Under the pieces are notes generated by a model. It was not told the origin of the DNA and did no database searches. It saw nothing but the letters and a program-made list of their open reading frames with translations. DNA of 64,000 nt from JABGQS01 sp963666505 (GTDB taxonomy: Bacteria > Bacillota > Clostridia > Christensenellales > SZUA-584), in NCBI GenBank assembly GCA_963666505.2, contig CAXXXL010000003.1:248001-312000 (forward strand), read 5' to 3'. The translations under genes were made by a program, and so were the position numbers. The first letter of the stretch is position 1, and every line of letters begins with the position of its first letter. Shown here one piece after another: positions 42,164 through 50,416 of this stretch.

Positions 42164-43847
42164 GAGGGCACTGAAAAAGTCCAATTGTGAATAACGAAAG
42201 GACTTTTTATCATATTTATGGTATAATTATGCATATAAACAGGAAGCAAGGATGTGATAAAATGCTCAGGAATGAAGTTCAGATCAAGCTATCACTATAT
42301 CGTGGATTGTATAATATCATTGTACCCAAAAACCATTTACTGCGAAAGATCAAAGATAACATAGACTTCAGCTTTGTAAACCCGATGTTGAGGGAAAGCT
42401 ACTGTGAACACTACGGGCGTCCGGCAAAGGAGCCGGAGATGATGTTCAAACTGCTATTTTTGAAAAGGCTGTATGATTTGTCGGATGAGGCATTGATACA
42501 AAATGCGGCAGTCAATATGGCATACAAATACTTTCTGGATTTAGACCCGGAAGATGGCATGATTGACTCAAGCCTGCTGACAAAATTCCGTAAAACGAGG
42601 ATCACAGAAGATATACTGGAGGAAATGCTTAAAGAGACGATCACCCAGGCGATACAAAAAGGGCTGATCAAATCCACGGCAATAATCGTGGATTCTACCC
42701 ATACCAAAGCTTCCGCAAGGCCATCCACACCTACTCAGATATTACGGGGGCTAAGCAAACAACTGCGCAAGGAAATATATAAGAGCATGTATGATCTGTC
42801 CGTGAAATTCCCAGAGAAACCATTGGAAACAGCAGATTTGGAAGAAGAGATTAAATATACGCAACAGCTTCTCGAGAATATTGGCGAAGATATCCTAGGC
42901 AGTGGTCAGCCAAAAATCCAAAAGCTCTACGCCCATATCAAGGAATTGTTAGAAAGCGATCGTATCCGGGGAATCCAGTCAAAGCATGATGAGGATGCCA
43001 GATTCGGCCACAAGAGCGCCACATCTACCTTCTTTGGATACAAGAATCATATCGCCATGACAGAAGAGAGTTTGATTACAGGCATAGGCGTTACAAGCGG
43101 AGAAGTATCCGACGGTTATATGCTAAAATCTCTGCTTGAGCAGTCAAAAAGCAATGGCATTGAAGTCAAGGAAATACTCGGCGATACAGCATATTCAAGT
43201 ATAGATAACATTAAATATTGTGACGGGGAGAAAATTACTCTGATTGCAAAATCCAATCCCGTTATCGCAAATGCGGCTGAACCTAAAAATGACGGTTTTG
43301 AATACAATAAGGATGCAGGACTGATGCAATGTCCAGCGGGAGAGCTGGCCAAGAAGGTGCATAAACGTCAGGGCAAATACGATAATAAATATTTCATTTA
43401 CGACTTCAACAGAAACACATGTCAACAGTGTCCATATGCGGACAAATGTAGAGTTGGCCAATCAAAGACCAAGACTTACTGTGTCACCATCACAAGTCAA
43501 CGGAACCGGGAACGTTTAGATTTTGAGAAGAGCGAATATTTCAACGAACGTTTAAGAATCCGATACCGAATTGAGGAGAAGAACGGAGAACTTAAACAGG
43601 CTCACGGTCTCAGAACAGCTGAATCCACGGGTCTTTCCGCCATGCGATTACAAGCTTACTTTACAGCTTTTGCAGTGAATATCAAGAGAATCATTAAATT
43701 GATGGGTAAAGATGAGCTTTTGGGCCCAACCCATCCGGCTTATCATGAAAAGTACGGAGATTTTTATAATTCATATCTTTTCTGTTACGCATAAATATAC
43801 GAAAAAATCACTGGCCCGTCTGGAAACAGTGATTTTTCAGTGCCCTC
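42164..43847 (+). mobile_element. IS1182-family insertion sequence, copy 2
   Basis: 1684 bp, same ends and internal features as copy 1 at offset 28910, with no visible difference. Flanked by a 6-bp duplication TAAATA. It interrupts the loop of a terminator between the two kinase modules. End hairpins are at 42174-42208 and 43803-43837. Confidence 0.95.
42262..43794 (+). CDS. IS1182-family transposase (copy 2)
   Basis: 510 residues, the same protein as at 13352-14884, with intact DDE residues (IIVDSTHTKAS, ILGDTAYSS, RIEEKNGELKQ). The start is the ATG at 42262 with AAGGATG upstream. Being intact, it should be able to act on both copies. Confidence 0.95.
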   Translation: MLRNEVQIKLSLYRGLYNIIVPKNHLLRKIKDNIDFSFVNPMLRESYCEHYGRPAKEPEMMFKLLFLKRLYDLSDEALIQNAAVNMAYKYFLDLDPEDGMIDSSLLTKFRKTRITEDILEEMLKETITQAIQKGLIKSTAIIVDSTHTKASARPSTPTQILRGLSKQLRKEIYKSMYDLSVKFPEKPLETADLEEEIKYTQQLLENIGEDILGSGQPKIQKLYAHIKELLESDRIRGIQSKHDEDARFGHKSATSTFFGYKNHIAMTEESLITGIGVTSGEVSDGYMLKSLLEQSKSNGIEVKEILGDTAYSSIDNIKYCDGEKITLIAKSNPVIANAAEPKNDGFEYNKDAGLMQCPAGELAKKVHKRQGKYDNKYFIYDFNRNTCQQCPYADKCRVGQSKTKTYCVTITSQRNRERLDFEKSEYFNERLRIRYRIEEKNGELKQAHGLRTAESTGLSAMRLQAYFTAFAVNIKRIIKLMGKDELLGPTHPAYHEKYGDFYNSYLFCYA

Positions 43848-43909
43848 TAAATACTGGCTTTTTCTTATATTATTAATCATAATTTTACTGTATTATTTAA
43901 GGGTATTAT

Positions 43910-43934
43910 GGTTCGAGTCCAGCTGTCTCTACCA
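43910..43934 (+). other. 3'-end fragment of a tRNA or tmRNA gene
   Basis: The sequence has the T-loop TTCGAGT within GGTTCGAGTCC, a 7-base acceptor strand (TGTCTCT), a discriminator A and CCA. The 5' strand of the T stem is only partly paired (two G-C and one T-A), and no upstream tRNA body exists. It is a remnant, as left by integration into a tRNA gene or by duplication of a tRNA-flanking segment. Confidence 0.65.
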
Positions 43935-43936
43935 TA

Positions 43937-43976
43937 GAAAAACCCTTTAGAATAGGCATTTTAGGGGGTTTTTTGT
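43937..43976 (-). terminator. Terminator of histidine kinase 2
   Basis: On the minus strand AAAAAACCCCCT and AAAGGGTTTTTC flank a loop, 75 bases after the kinase stop. It is nearly symmetric and could act on both strands. Confidence 0.72.
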
Positions 43977-44051
43977 TTCTAATAATGTGATTTATCCTTT
44001 GTTACATTTACACACGCTGCTGATATTTATATCAAGAGTAATACACTTGTG

Positions 44052-47000
44052 TTATTCAAGTCCCCAACCGTTATCACATGGGAGATTAACAATGAACCGA
44101 GTGAATTTGCCCTCTTCTGATTCAACACTAATATCCCCATGATGTTCTTTAACAATACCATAGCTTATTGAAAGCCCTAATCCTGTTCCTTTGAATTTCC
44201 CCTTAGTAGTAAAGAACGGGTCAAATATATAATCTATAACATCCTTTGAAATGCCAGTACCATAATCTTTTACAGTTAATCTTAACCAATTTTTATCGTC
44301 CAGAGCATAACTTTCACATCTGATGTTTATCTTTTTGTTTTCATCATAACCAGGATATTTTTGATTTAAAGCGTCTCTGGCATTCGTTACTAAGTTCATT
44401 ATAACCTGCTGTACCTGTTGACTACGGCATTTTATTTTCGGAAGATCCTCTTCGATATCCAAATTCATTTCAATCTGATCATGCTTAAAAATGGTATTTA
44501 CAAGCGATAATGTTTTTAAAATAACATCTTCAATTTTTGCATAGCTGTGTTCTTCTTTATTTTGTCTGGAAAACTCTAAAAGGTTCTTAACGATTTTAGC
44601 AATACGTTCTGTTTCGCTTATTATTTCACCAGCATATTTCTTAATACTTTTATCTTCAATGTCGGAATCAAGAATTATCTGTCCATAGTTCAATATACCA
44701 TTGATGGGATTGTTGATTTCATGAGCAACTCCGCTTGCTAAGGTGCCTATTGATTCAAGCTTTTGTTGATTCCTTAAATGATTTTCCAGCATGGCTCTTT
44801 CTTTCTCTTTGGTTTTCTGTTCTGTAATATCAAGAAAAACAACGATGCCAGCTATAATTCTATTATCTTGACTTCTTATAGCGGTAGCCTTGGCCAGAAT
44901 TATCTTGTCTTCTAAATTGTCCCTGCGAATAATAAACTCTTCGGTTACTTCTTCGCCATAAACGGTTGCCCGGGTTAAAGGCACTTCGTCTTCTTTGTAT
45001 GGTGTACCGTCAAGATGAAGTATATACTCGCTTTCAATGTATTTATGGTAGTCAATATTTTCAACCAGATATTCTTCTGAATTGTTTGTTATCAAAAGGC
45101 CTGCTCTATTTACATATAGAAGCTTGCCGGTTAGGGGTTCTGCAATTGCGATACCTGCCTGACTGTTATCTAATACTGCTTTTAAAAAGGCTTGTGACTT
45201 AATAAGTTCGAGCTCAGCTTCCTTTTCTTTTGTTATGTCAATTGATGTAACCTGCACTCCTGTTACTTCATTTTTATCGTTCAATGTTCTATTATAAGTA
45301 CTGACAAAAGTTTGTTGCCCCTTTAGCAAGTTTACTTCATCTTCGTATTTTTGCGGCTTGTCCGATTTTATTGCTTTCGTAATACGAGTCATATATAAGT
45401 CAGCATATTTTTTCGGAAAAAGTTCATAAATCGACTTCCCGGTATAATCTATAGCAACATTTCCCAAGTTTTGAGCTGCCTGTTGATTAAAATATACAAT
45501 TGTACCATCCGGTTTGTAATATCCCGCCTCAACGCCAGAATGCTCGAATAAATACTTATACCTTGATTCGCTCTCGCGAAGTTTTTGTTCCATTTTTCTT
45601 GTTTGGGTAACATCATGTAAGATACAATAGGTTTGTTTGAATTTGCCCTCTTCATCTAATACAATATTGCCTCTAATATTAATAATTAGAGTATGATTAT
45701 CCTTAGTTTTTATATTATATTCGGTGTTACAAGCTGTACCGCTGGCCTCAAACTTATAGAAATTAATACCAAAATCTTTTTTTGAGTCTTTAGTCATGAA
45801 ATCGCCTAAATATTTTCCGATCACCTCATCTTTATCATAGCCAAGTAAATCGGACCACGCTTGGTTCACAAATAAGATTTTGCCGTCTTTATCTAGAGAC
45901 TGATACGGCACTGGTGCAAAGTCAAATAAATCTTTGAACTTTTTCTTGCTTTCTACCAGTTCCTCCTCAGTCTGTTTTCGCTTAGTAACATCCATATATA
46001 CTCCAAGAATGCCTGCTATATTACCAGCAGAATCCAGGAGCGGAACCTTGTTTGTCATTAACCAAATTGTTTTTCCATCTGGCGTTGTTTGGGGCTCCTC
46101 AATTAGTAACTTTTTAATGCCCGAACCCATTACCTGAAGGTCATCTGAGCGATAGAGGTCCACCTGGTCTTTCCAGCCCATGGAATAATCATCTTTGCCT
46201 ATCACTTCATCTGGTTCATTGAACCCGGCATCCAGAGCAAACTGTTTGTTACATCCAAGGTATTTTAAATCTCTATCCTTCCAGAATACCCTGACTGGGA
46301 TTGTGTTAATAATGGTCTTTAGAATCTTCTGGGACTTGCGTATCTCTTCCTCTACTTTCTTTTGTTCAGTTATGTCATTTCCTGCACTTACTACAAAGCT
46401 AATTTGCCCTGAGTCATCTCTTATAGTATTATTGTGCCATGATATAATCCGTTCTTCGCCCTTTGAAGTAGTAATCGAATTCTCATAAAACTCAACGTAG
46501 TTTGTTTTTCCGGACAATACTTTGTCATGAATACTTTTTACTTCTTTGATATTTGATTGCGGAATAAAATTGTTAAACCAGTTTTTTCCTATTATATCTT
46601 TTCTACTATACTCCAGTATTTCACAGCCCTTTTTATTGATATCCTGAACGTTCCCTTCCTTATCAAGAACAATAAACATGATATTTGCTGTTTCAAAATA
46701 CTTTTCCACTTTGGTTTTTTCATACTTGATTTTTTCTTCAAGCTTTTTTTGTTCGGTAATGTCTTCAGTAAAACCGATATATCTATTATCATCTAATTTA
46801 ACAGCCTTTACCTTCCATGTGCGCCTGTCACCACTTTTGGTATAGAAATCAATTGTGATATTAGCTGAAGAAGATTTTTTCAGATTACTAAAGTTCTGCT
46901 GTGCTTTTCCTTTATCTTCATTGGGAATAAGGTCTAGCAGGTTCATGCCAACTAATTCAGCTTCGGTATACCCCGTGATTTCGCAAGCTGCCTGATTCAC

Positions 47001-47093
47001 ATCAAGGTAGTTGCCAAGTTTGTCAGCAACAAATATACCGTATGGAGCATTATGAATAGCTTCTTTTAAAAATTTCATTTCCATGTTATTCAC
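44052..47093 (-). CDS. Soluble multi-PAS sensor histidine kinase 2
   Basis: 1013 residues with about six PAS domains (first: HNAPYGIFVADKLGNYLDVN) and no membrane segment. HisKA has its His near residue 791 (LASGVAHEINNPINGILNYG). ATPase motifs are NLVTNARDAL, KDYGTGIS and GTGLGLSISYGI. The last 230 residues are nearly the same as in kinase 1, while the PAS sensor regions differ. The catalytic end has been kept and the sensors have diverged. No response regulator is adjacent. Confidence 0.92.
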   Translation of the reverse strand: MNNMEMKFLKEAIHNAPYGIFVADKLGNYLDVNQAACEITGYTEAELVGMNLLDLIPNEDKGKAQQNFSNLKKSSSANITIDFYTKSGDRRTWKVKAVKLDDNRYIGFTEDITEQKKLEEKIKYEKTKVEKYFETANIMFIVLDKEGNVQDINKKGCEILEYSRKDIIGKNWFNNFIPQSNIKEVKSIHDKVLSGKTNYVEFYENSITTSKGEERIISWHNNTIRDDSGQISFVVSAGNDITEQKKVEEEIRKSQKILKTIINTIPVRVFWKDRDLKYLGCNKQFALDAGFNEPDEVIGKDDYSMGWKDQVDLYRSDDLQVMGSGIKKLLIEEPQTTPDGKTIWLMTNKVPLLDSAGNIAGILGVYMDVTKRKQTEEELVESKKKFKDLFDFAPVPYQSLDKDGKILFVNQAWSDLLGYDKDEVIGKYLGDFMTKDSKKDFGINFYKFEASGTACNTEYNIKTKDNHTLIINIRGNIVLDEEGKFKQTYCILHDVTQTRKMEQKLRESESRYKYLFEHSGVEAGYYKPDGTIVYFNQQAAQNLGNVAIDYTGKSIYELFPKKYADLYMTRITKAIKSDKPQKYEDEVNLLKGQQTFVSTYNRTLNDKNEVTGVQVTSIDITKEKEAELELIKSQAFLKAVLDNSQAGIAIAEPLTGKLLYVNRAGLLITNNSEEYLVENIDYHKYIESEYILHLDGTPYKEDEVPLTRATVYGEEVTEEFIIRRDNLEDKIILAKATAIRSQDNRIIAGIVVFLDITEQKTKEKERAMLENHLRNQQKLESIGTLASGVAHEINNPINGILNYGQIILDSDIEDKSIKKYAGEIISETERIAKIVKNLLEFSRQNKEEHSYAKIEDVILKTLSLVNTIFKHDQIEMNLDIEEDLPKIKCRSQQVQQVIMNLVTNARDALNQKYPGYDENKKINIRCESYALDDKNWLRLTVKDYGTGISKDVIDYIFDPFFTTKGKFKGTGLGLSISYGIVKEHHGDISVESEEGKFTRFIVNLPCDNGWGLE

Positions 47094-47472
47094 TCCGTCC
47101 TTTAGTTGAAAGTAAACGCTTCAGTAAATTATTATATATTTAAGAAACTAAAAGAGTTGACTTCTTTGATAAGACGCTGAATTTATAATTTTATTATATC
47201 ATACTATATAATGTGATTAAAGATTAGCCTTTGTACCCTTCTCTTTCATTCCAGAGGATTTTACTTAATAAAAAGAAAAACCGATAAAAACTGGCTTTTC
47301 CCGGAATAATTTAATATAATTTTAGTGAATTGATTTTAATTTAAAGCCTGATGTGTATAGCGATGGATTTTTAAAACATAGGTTATTGTGTTTCTATAAC
47401 AAACTTCAAAGAGAATTTGGGGAATATTGAACTTTATAAACTGGGAGGGTAAGGAAGGCAGGTAAATATAGT
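47094..47472. other. A+T-rich gap upstream of histidine kinase 2
   Basis: No gene is supported. At 47270-47300 the sequence TAAAAAGAAAAACC, loop, ACTGGCTTTTCCC resembles the terminator that IS copy 2 split at 42140. The right flank ATAATTTTAGTG also resembles the 43880 region, marking the right edge of module 2 near 47340. Confidence 0.55.
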
Positions 47473-48234
47473 ATGGCTTCGATGTTTGATCTTGACGGGC
47501 AGATTGCTCTGGTTACCGGAGCAAGCATGGGATTGGGGCATGGCATAGCAAAGAGCGTTGCGAAGGCTGGCGCAACAACTATCGTAGCGGCCCGCAGCAT
47601 GGATAAGCTAGAGGAGTTGTCTGATGAGATCCGTGCAGAAGGCGGACAGGCATATCCGCTATATATTGATGTTACAGATGTTCCGGGGACAAGGTCTGCT
47701 TTTGATAAGATAGAGAAGGATTACGGCAGACTGGACATTTTGATAAATGCAGCAGGGCTGGGGTTTGGGCACAAGGCTCTCGATGTTACGCAGGACGACT
47801 GGGATAAAATGATGAACGTGAATTTGAGGGGGCTGTTTTTCTGCTCGCAGGCTGCTGGAAAGATAATGATAAAGAACCATTACGGGCGCATTGTTAACAT
47901 CAGCTCGCAAGCCAGTGTTGTTGCATTAAAGGGGTCTGCCGTATATTGTGCAACAAAAGGGGGCGTTAATATGGTCAGCAAAGTTTTAGCGCTGGAGTGG
48001 GCGCAGCAAGGCGTAACTGTCAATTGCGTTGGACCGACTTATGCGTATACTCCGGGTACAGCCAAGAGCCTCGATGATCCCGAGTTTCTCAAAACTGTAC
48101 TGGATAGGATCCCGGTTAAAAAGGTTGCATCTATAGATGACGTAGCAGGGGCGGTAATATATTTGGCTTCTCCGGCTACAGGCATGGTAACGGGAACGCT
48201 GCTGCTTGTGGACGGCGGATGGACGATACAGTAA
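47473..48234 (+). CDS. Short-chain dehydrogenase/reductase (SDR)
   Basis: 253 residues. NAD(P) binding TGASMGLGHGIA (TGxxxGxG), the NAG equivalent INAAGLG, catalytic Ser in NISSQASVV and YCATKGG (YxxxK). The length and C-terminal MVTGTLLLVDGGWTIQ fit classical SDRs such as gluconate 5-dehydrogenase-like enzymes. The substrate is unknown. GGAAGG lies rather far (about 14 bases) upstream of the ATG. Confidence 0.9.
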   Translation: MASMFDLDGQIALVTGASMGLGHGIAKSVAKAGATTIVAARSMDKLEELSDEIRAEGGQAYPLYIDVTDVPGTRSAFDKIEKDYGRLDILINAAGLGFGHKALDVTQDDWDKMMNVNLRGLFFCSQAAGKIMIKNHYGRIVNISSQASVVALKGSAVYCATKGGVNMVSKVLALEWAQQGVTVNCVGPTYAYTPGTAKSLDDPEFLKTVLDRIPVKKVASIDDVAGAVIYLASPATGMVTGTLLLVDGGWTIQ

Positions 48235-48337
48235 CAGATTTTTGATTCTCAAAATACTGTAATTGTATTATAATATTACATAACAAAAGAAGAATGAAAA
48301 ACATTTTTTTTGGTGGAATATCGGCTGTGGAGAAACT

Positions 48338-48769
48338 ATGAAGATAAGGAAAATGAATACTGAAGACTATGAAGATGCTTATAAGCTCTGGACATCTGAA
48401 AGCAGTGTGGGACTAAGAAGCATAGATGATTCTAGTTGTGGAATCGAAAAGTTTTTACAGCGCAATCCGTCTACATGCTTTGTTTCCGAAGAGGACGGAA
48501 AAATAACAGGAACTATACTTTGCGGCAGTGACGGCAGAAGAGGTTATATATATCATGCTATGGTAGACAGAGAGTTCAGACGAAACGGAATCGGTAGAAG
48601 ACTGGTAGCACAAGTTTTAAGAGAGCTTGAGAAAATGGGGATAAACAAAGCGGCGCTGGTTGTTTTTACGGACAACGAAGACGGAAACAGGTTTTGGGAA
48701 GGTTTGGGCTTTGGCAGAAGGGACGATCTTGTTTACAGAGATAAAACTATAAACGAGGATAATATATAG
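48338..48769 (+). CDS. GNAT-family N-acetyltransferase
   Basis: 143 residues. Motif A is YHAMVDREFRRNGIGRRLVA (RxxGxG). The rest (INKAALVVFTDNEDGNRFWE, then GLGFGRRDDLVYRDK) fits the YpeA-like/RimI-like type. The substrate is unknown. GTGGAG lies upstream of the ATG. Confidence 0.9.
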   Translation: MKIRKMNTEDYEDAYKLWTSESSVGLRSIDDSSCGIEKFLQRNPSTCFVSEEDGKITGTILCGSDGRRGYIYHAMVDREFRRNGIGRRLVAQVLRELEKMGINKAALVVFTDNEDGNRFWEGLGFGRRDDLVYRDKTINEDNI

Positions 48770-48773
48770 TGTA

Positions 48774-49757
48774 TTATGAGTTTTTGAATATTGTTTCTAT
48801 GTTAAGGTCAGTATAGACTGTGCTGAGAAGGATTTTTAAATCTTCAATAGTGCTCATTTTAACTGCGGCGTCCCTGAAGCGGGCGGCGTTTTTTATTCCC
48901 TTTAGATACCAAGTAGCGTGTTTTCGCATCTGTCGCATCGCAAGGTATTCGCCTTTGTCGGCAACAGTCAGCTTTGCCTGACGCAGCAGCGCAGTTGCTT
49001 TTTCCTCGTCAGTTGGTGGAGCCGGCTCCTGTCCGTTATTTATTAGCTGAAGGATTTCGCGGAATATAAAGGGGTTGCCCTGGGCTCCCCGTGCTACCAT
49101 TATGGCGTCACAGCCTGTTTCTTTGAACATGCTGAGTGCATCCTGTGCACAGAATATATCTCCGTTGCCTATCACCGGTATGCTAAGAGCCTGCTTGACT
49201 GCGGTTATAATGCTGTTGTCGTTTTTGCCGCTGTAGAACTGTTCACGTGTCCTGCCGTGTACGGTGACTGCTGAAGCGCCGCAGTCCTGAGCCATTTTTG
49301 CAAACTCGACTGCATTGATGTTTTTATCGTCCCAGCCTTTGCGGAACTTGACGGTAACAGGGACTTTTGAAACACTTACTGCTGCGCTGATGAGAGCCGA
49401 CGCTCTTGAAGGGTCTTTCATAAGCGCACTGCCTTCACCGTTTTTTGTTATTTTAGGTGCGGGGCAGCCCATGTTTATATCGAAAACACAGATTGCCGGA
49501 TATTTTTCCTGAAGCTCTGCTATGCTCTGCTTTAAGGGTTCTGGCTCTCCTGCAAAGAGCTGTACTCCGAAAAAATCTTCGTTGTCGGCAGGGTTAATGA
49601 GCTGAGCGGTTTTCTTGTTGCCGTATTCAAGACCCTTGGCGCTGACCATCTCTGTATAGGTGAGCCCTGCGCCGTATTCTATAGCGATCTGCCGAAACGC
49701 ACGGTCTGTTACGCCAGCCATGGGTGCAAGAAAAACGCTGCTTCGTGACCTTACCAT
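48774..49757 (-). CDS. dusB: tRNA-dihydrouridine synthase
   Basis: 327 residues. FMN-barrel start FLAPMAGVTDRAFRQI, catalytic Cys in INMGCPAPKITKN, and VTVHGRTREQFYSGK with IGNGDIF are DusB-type features. It reduces uridines in the tRNA D-loop. The start overlaps the stop of the preceding membrane protein gene (TAATG), implying coupled translation. Confidence 0.95.
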   Translation of the reverse strand: MVRSRSSVFLAPMAGVTDRAFRQIAIEYGAGLTYTEMVSAKGLEYGNKKTAQLINPADNEDFFGVQLFAGEPEPLKQSIAELQEKYPAICVFDINMGCPAPKITKNGEGSALMKDPSRASALISAAVSVSKVPVTVKFRKGWDDKNINAVEFAKMAQDCGASAVTVHGRTREQFYSGKNDNSIITAVKQALSIPVIGNGDIFCAQDALSMFKETGCDAIMVARGAQGNPFIFREILQLINNGQEPAPPTDEEKATALLRQAKLTVADKGEYLAMRQMRKHATWYLKGIKNAARFRDAAVKMSTIEDLKILLSTVYTDLNIETIFKNS

Positions 49758-50305
49758 TATTCTGTTATCTCTTCTGAAGGAGTTGGGGTGGGAACGGATT
49801 CGACCAGCTTCATACTTACGACACGCCAGTTTTCTTCATATCTTACAAGAGTAATGTCATAGGATGCGTTTTGCCAATCGGGCGGTGTTTCGCTTATCTC
49901 GGCGGCGTTTTCGGCGCCTGAGTATATCTCTGCGTCTATGTCGCTGACGGTTTCCGTTATGTTAAGCGTTACGGTTTGCTTCCACGGCATAATGATTATA
50001 AAAGGGATTTTTATGTTATAGTCAAAATCTGAAACAATGTATTGCCGGTATAAATCGGAATTGAGCATTGGGTCGTTTTCGAGGAAGCTTTTCGAGAAAA
50101 CTTTTGATAGGGGCGTAGGGTCATCGCCTGCGATTATAACGCCCGCCCGTGCTTCAAGCCCGTCGCTGGTAAGTATGCGTACGTTCATATAGTCCATCGC
50201 AGCAAAAAAAGAAAGCACGATAAGCGGGATAACGGCCAGCCAGACCAGTATCCTTGAAAAAAGATACCATATGAACCTTAAGAATTTTCTCGTTGAGTCG
50301 GACAA
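49757..50305 (-). CDS. Single-pass membrane protein, function unknown
   Basis: About 182 residues from a TTG at 50305 with AGGAG 7 bases upstream; longer in-frame starts lack this. One membrane helix near the N-terminus (LVWLAVIPLIVLSFFAAM) is followed by an extracytoplasmic domain and a Pro/Thr-rich end (VPTPTPSEEITE). No family is recognised. It is coupled to dusB. Confidence 0.65.
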   Translation of the reverse strand: MSDSTRKFLRFIWYLFSRILVWLAVIPLIVLSFFAAMDYMNVRILTSDGLEARAGVIIAGDDPTPLSKVFSKSFLENDPMLNSDLYRQYIVSDFDYNIKIPFIIIMPWKQTVTLNITETVSDIDAEIYSGAENAAEISETPPDWQNASYDITLVRYEENWRVVSMKLVESVPTPTPSEEITE

Positions 50306-50367
50306 AAGATCACTCCTTTTCTTAAAACCAATGATAACACAAACCAAGGCTCATGAGCAACAAAACA

Positions 50368-50398
50368 TTAAAAAAGCGCCGAGGTGTGACCAAGGCGC
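50368..50398 (-). terminator. Terminator of the greA-lysS operon
   Basis: On the minus strand AGCGCC and GGCGCT enclose a 13-base loop followed by six T residues, 19 bases after the lysS stop. The genes below it therefore need their own promoter. Confidence 0.82.
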
Positions 50399-50416
50399 TA
50401 TATTCATAGAAAAATA

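Noticed and set aside
43880..43934. A complete tRNA gene
   Set aside because: Only the T loop and 3' acceptor are present; upstream sequence cannot form D or anticodon arms.
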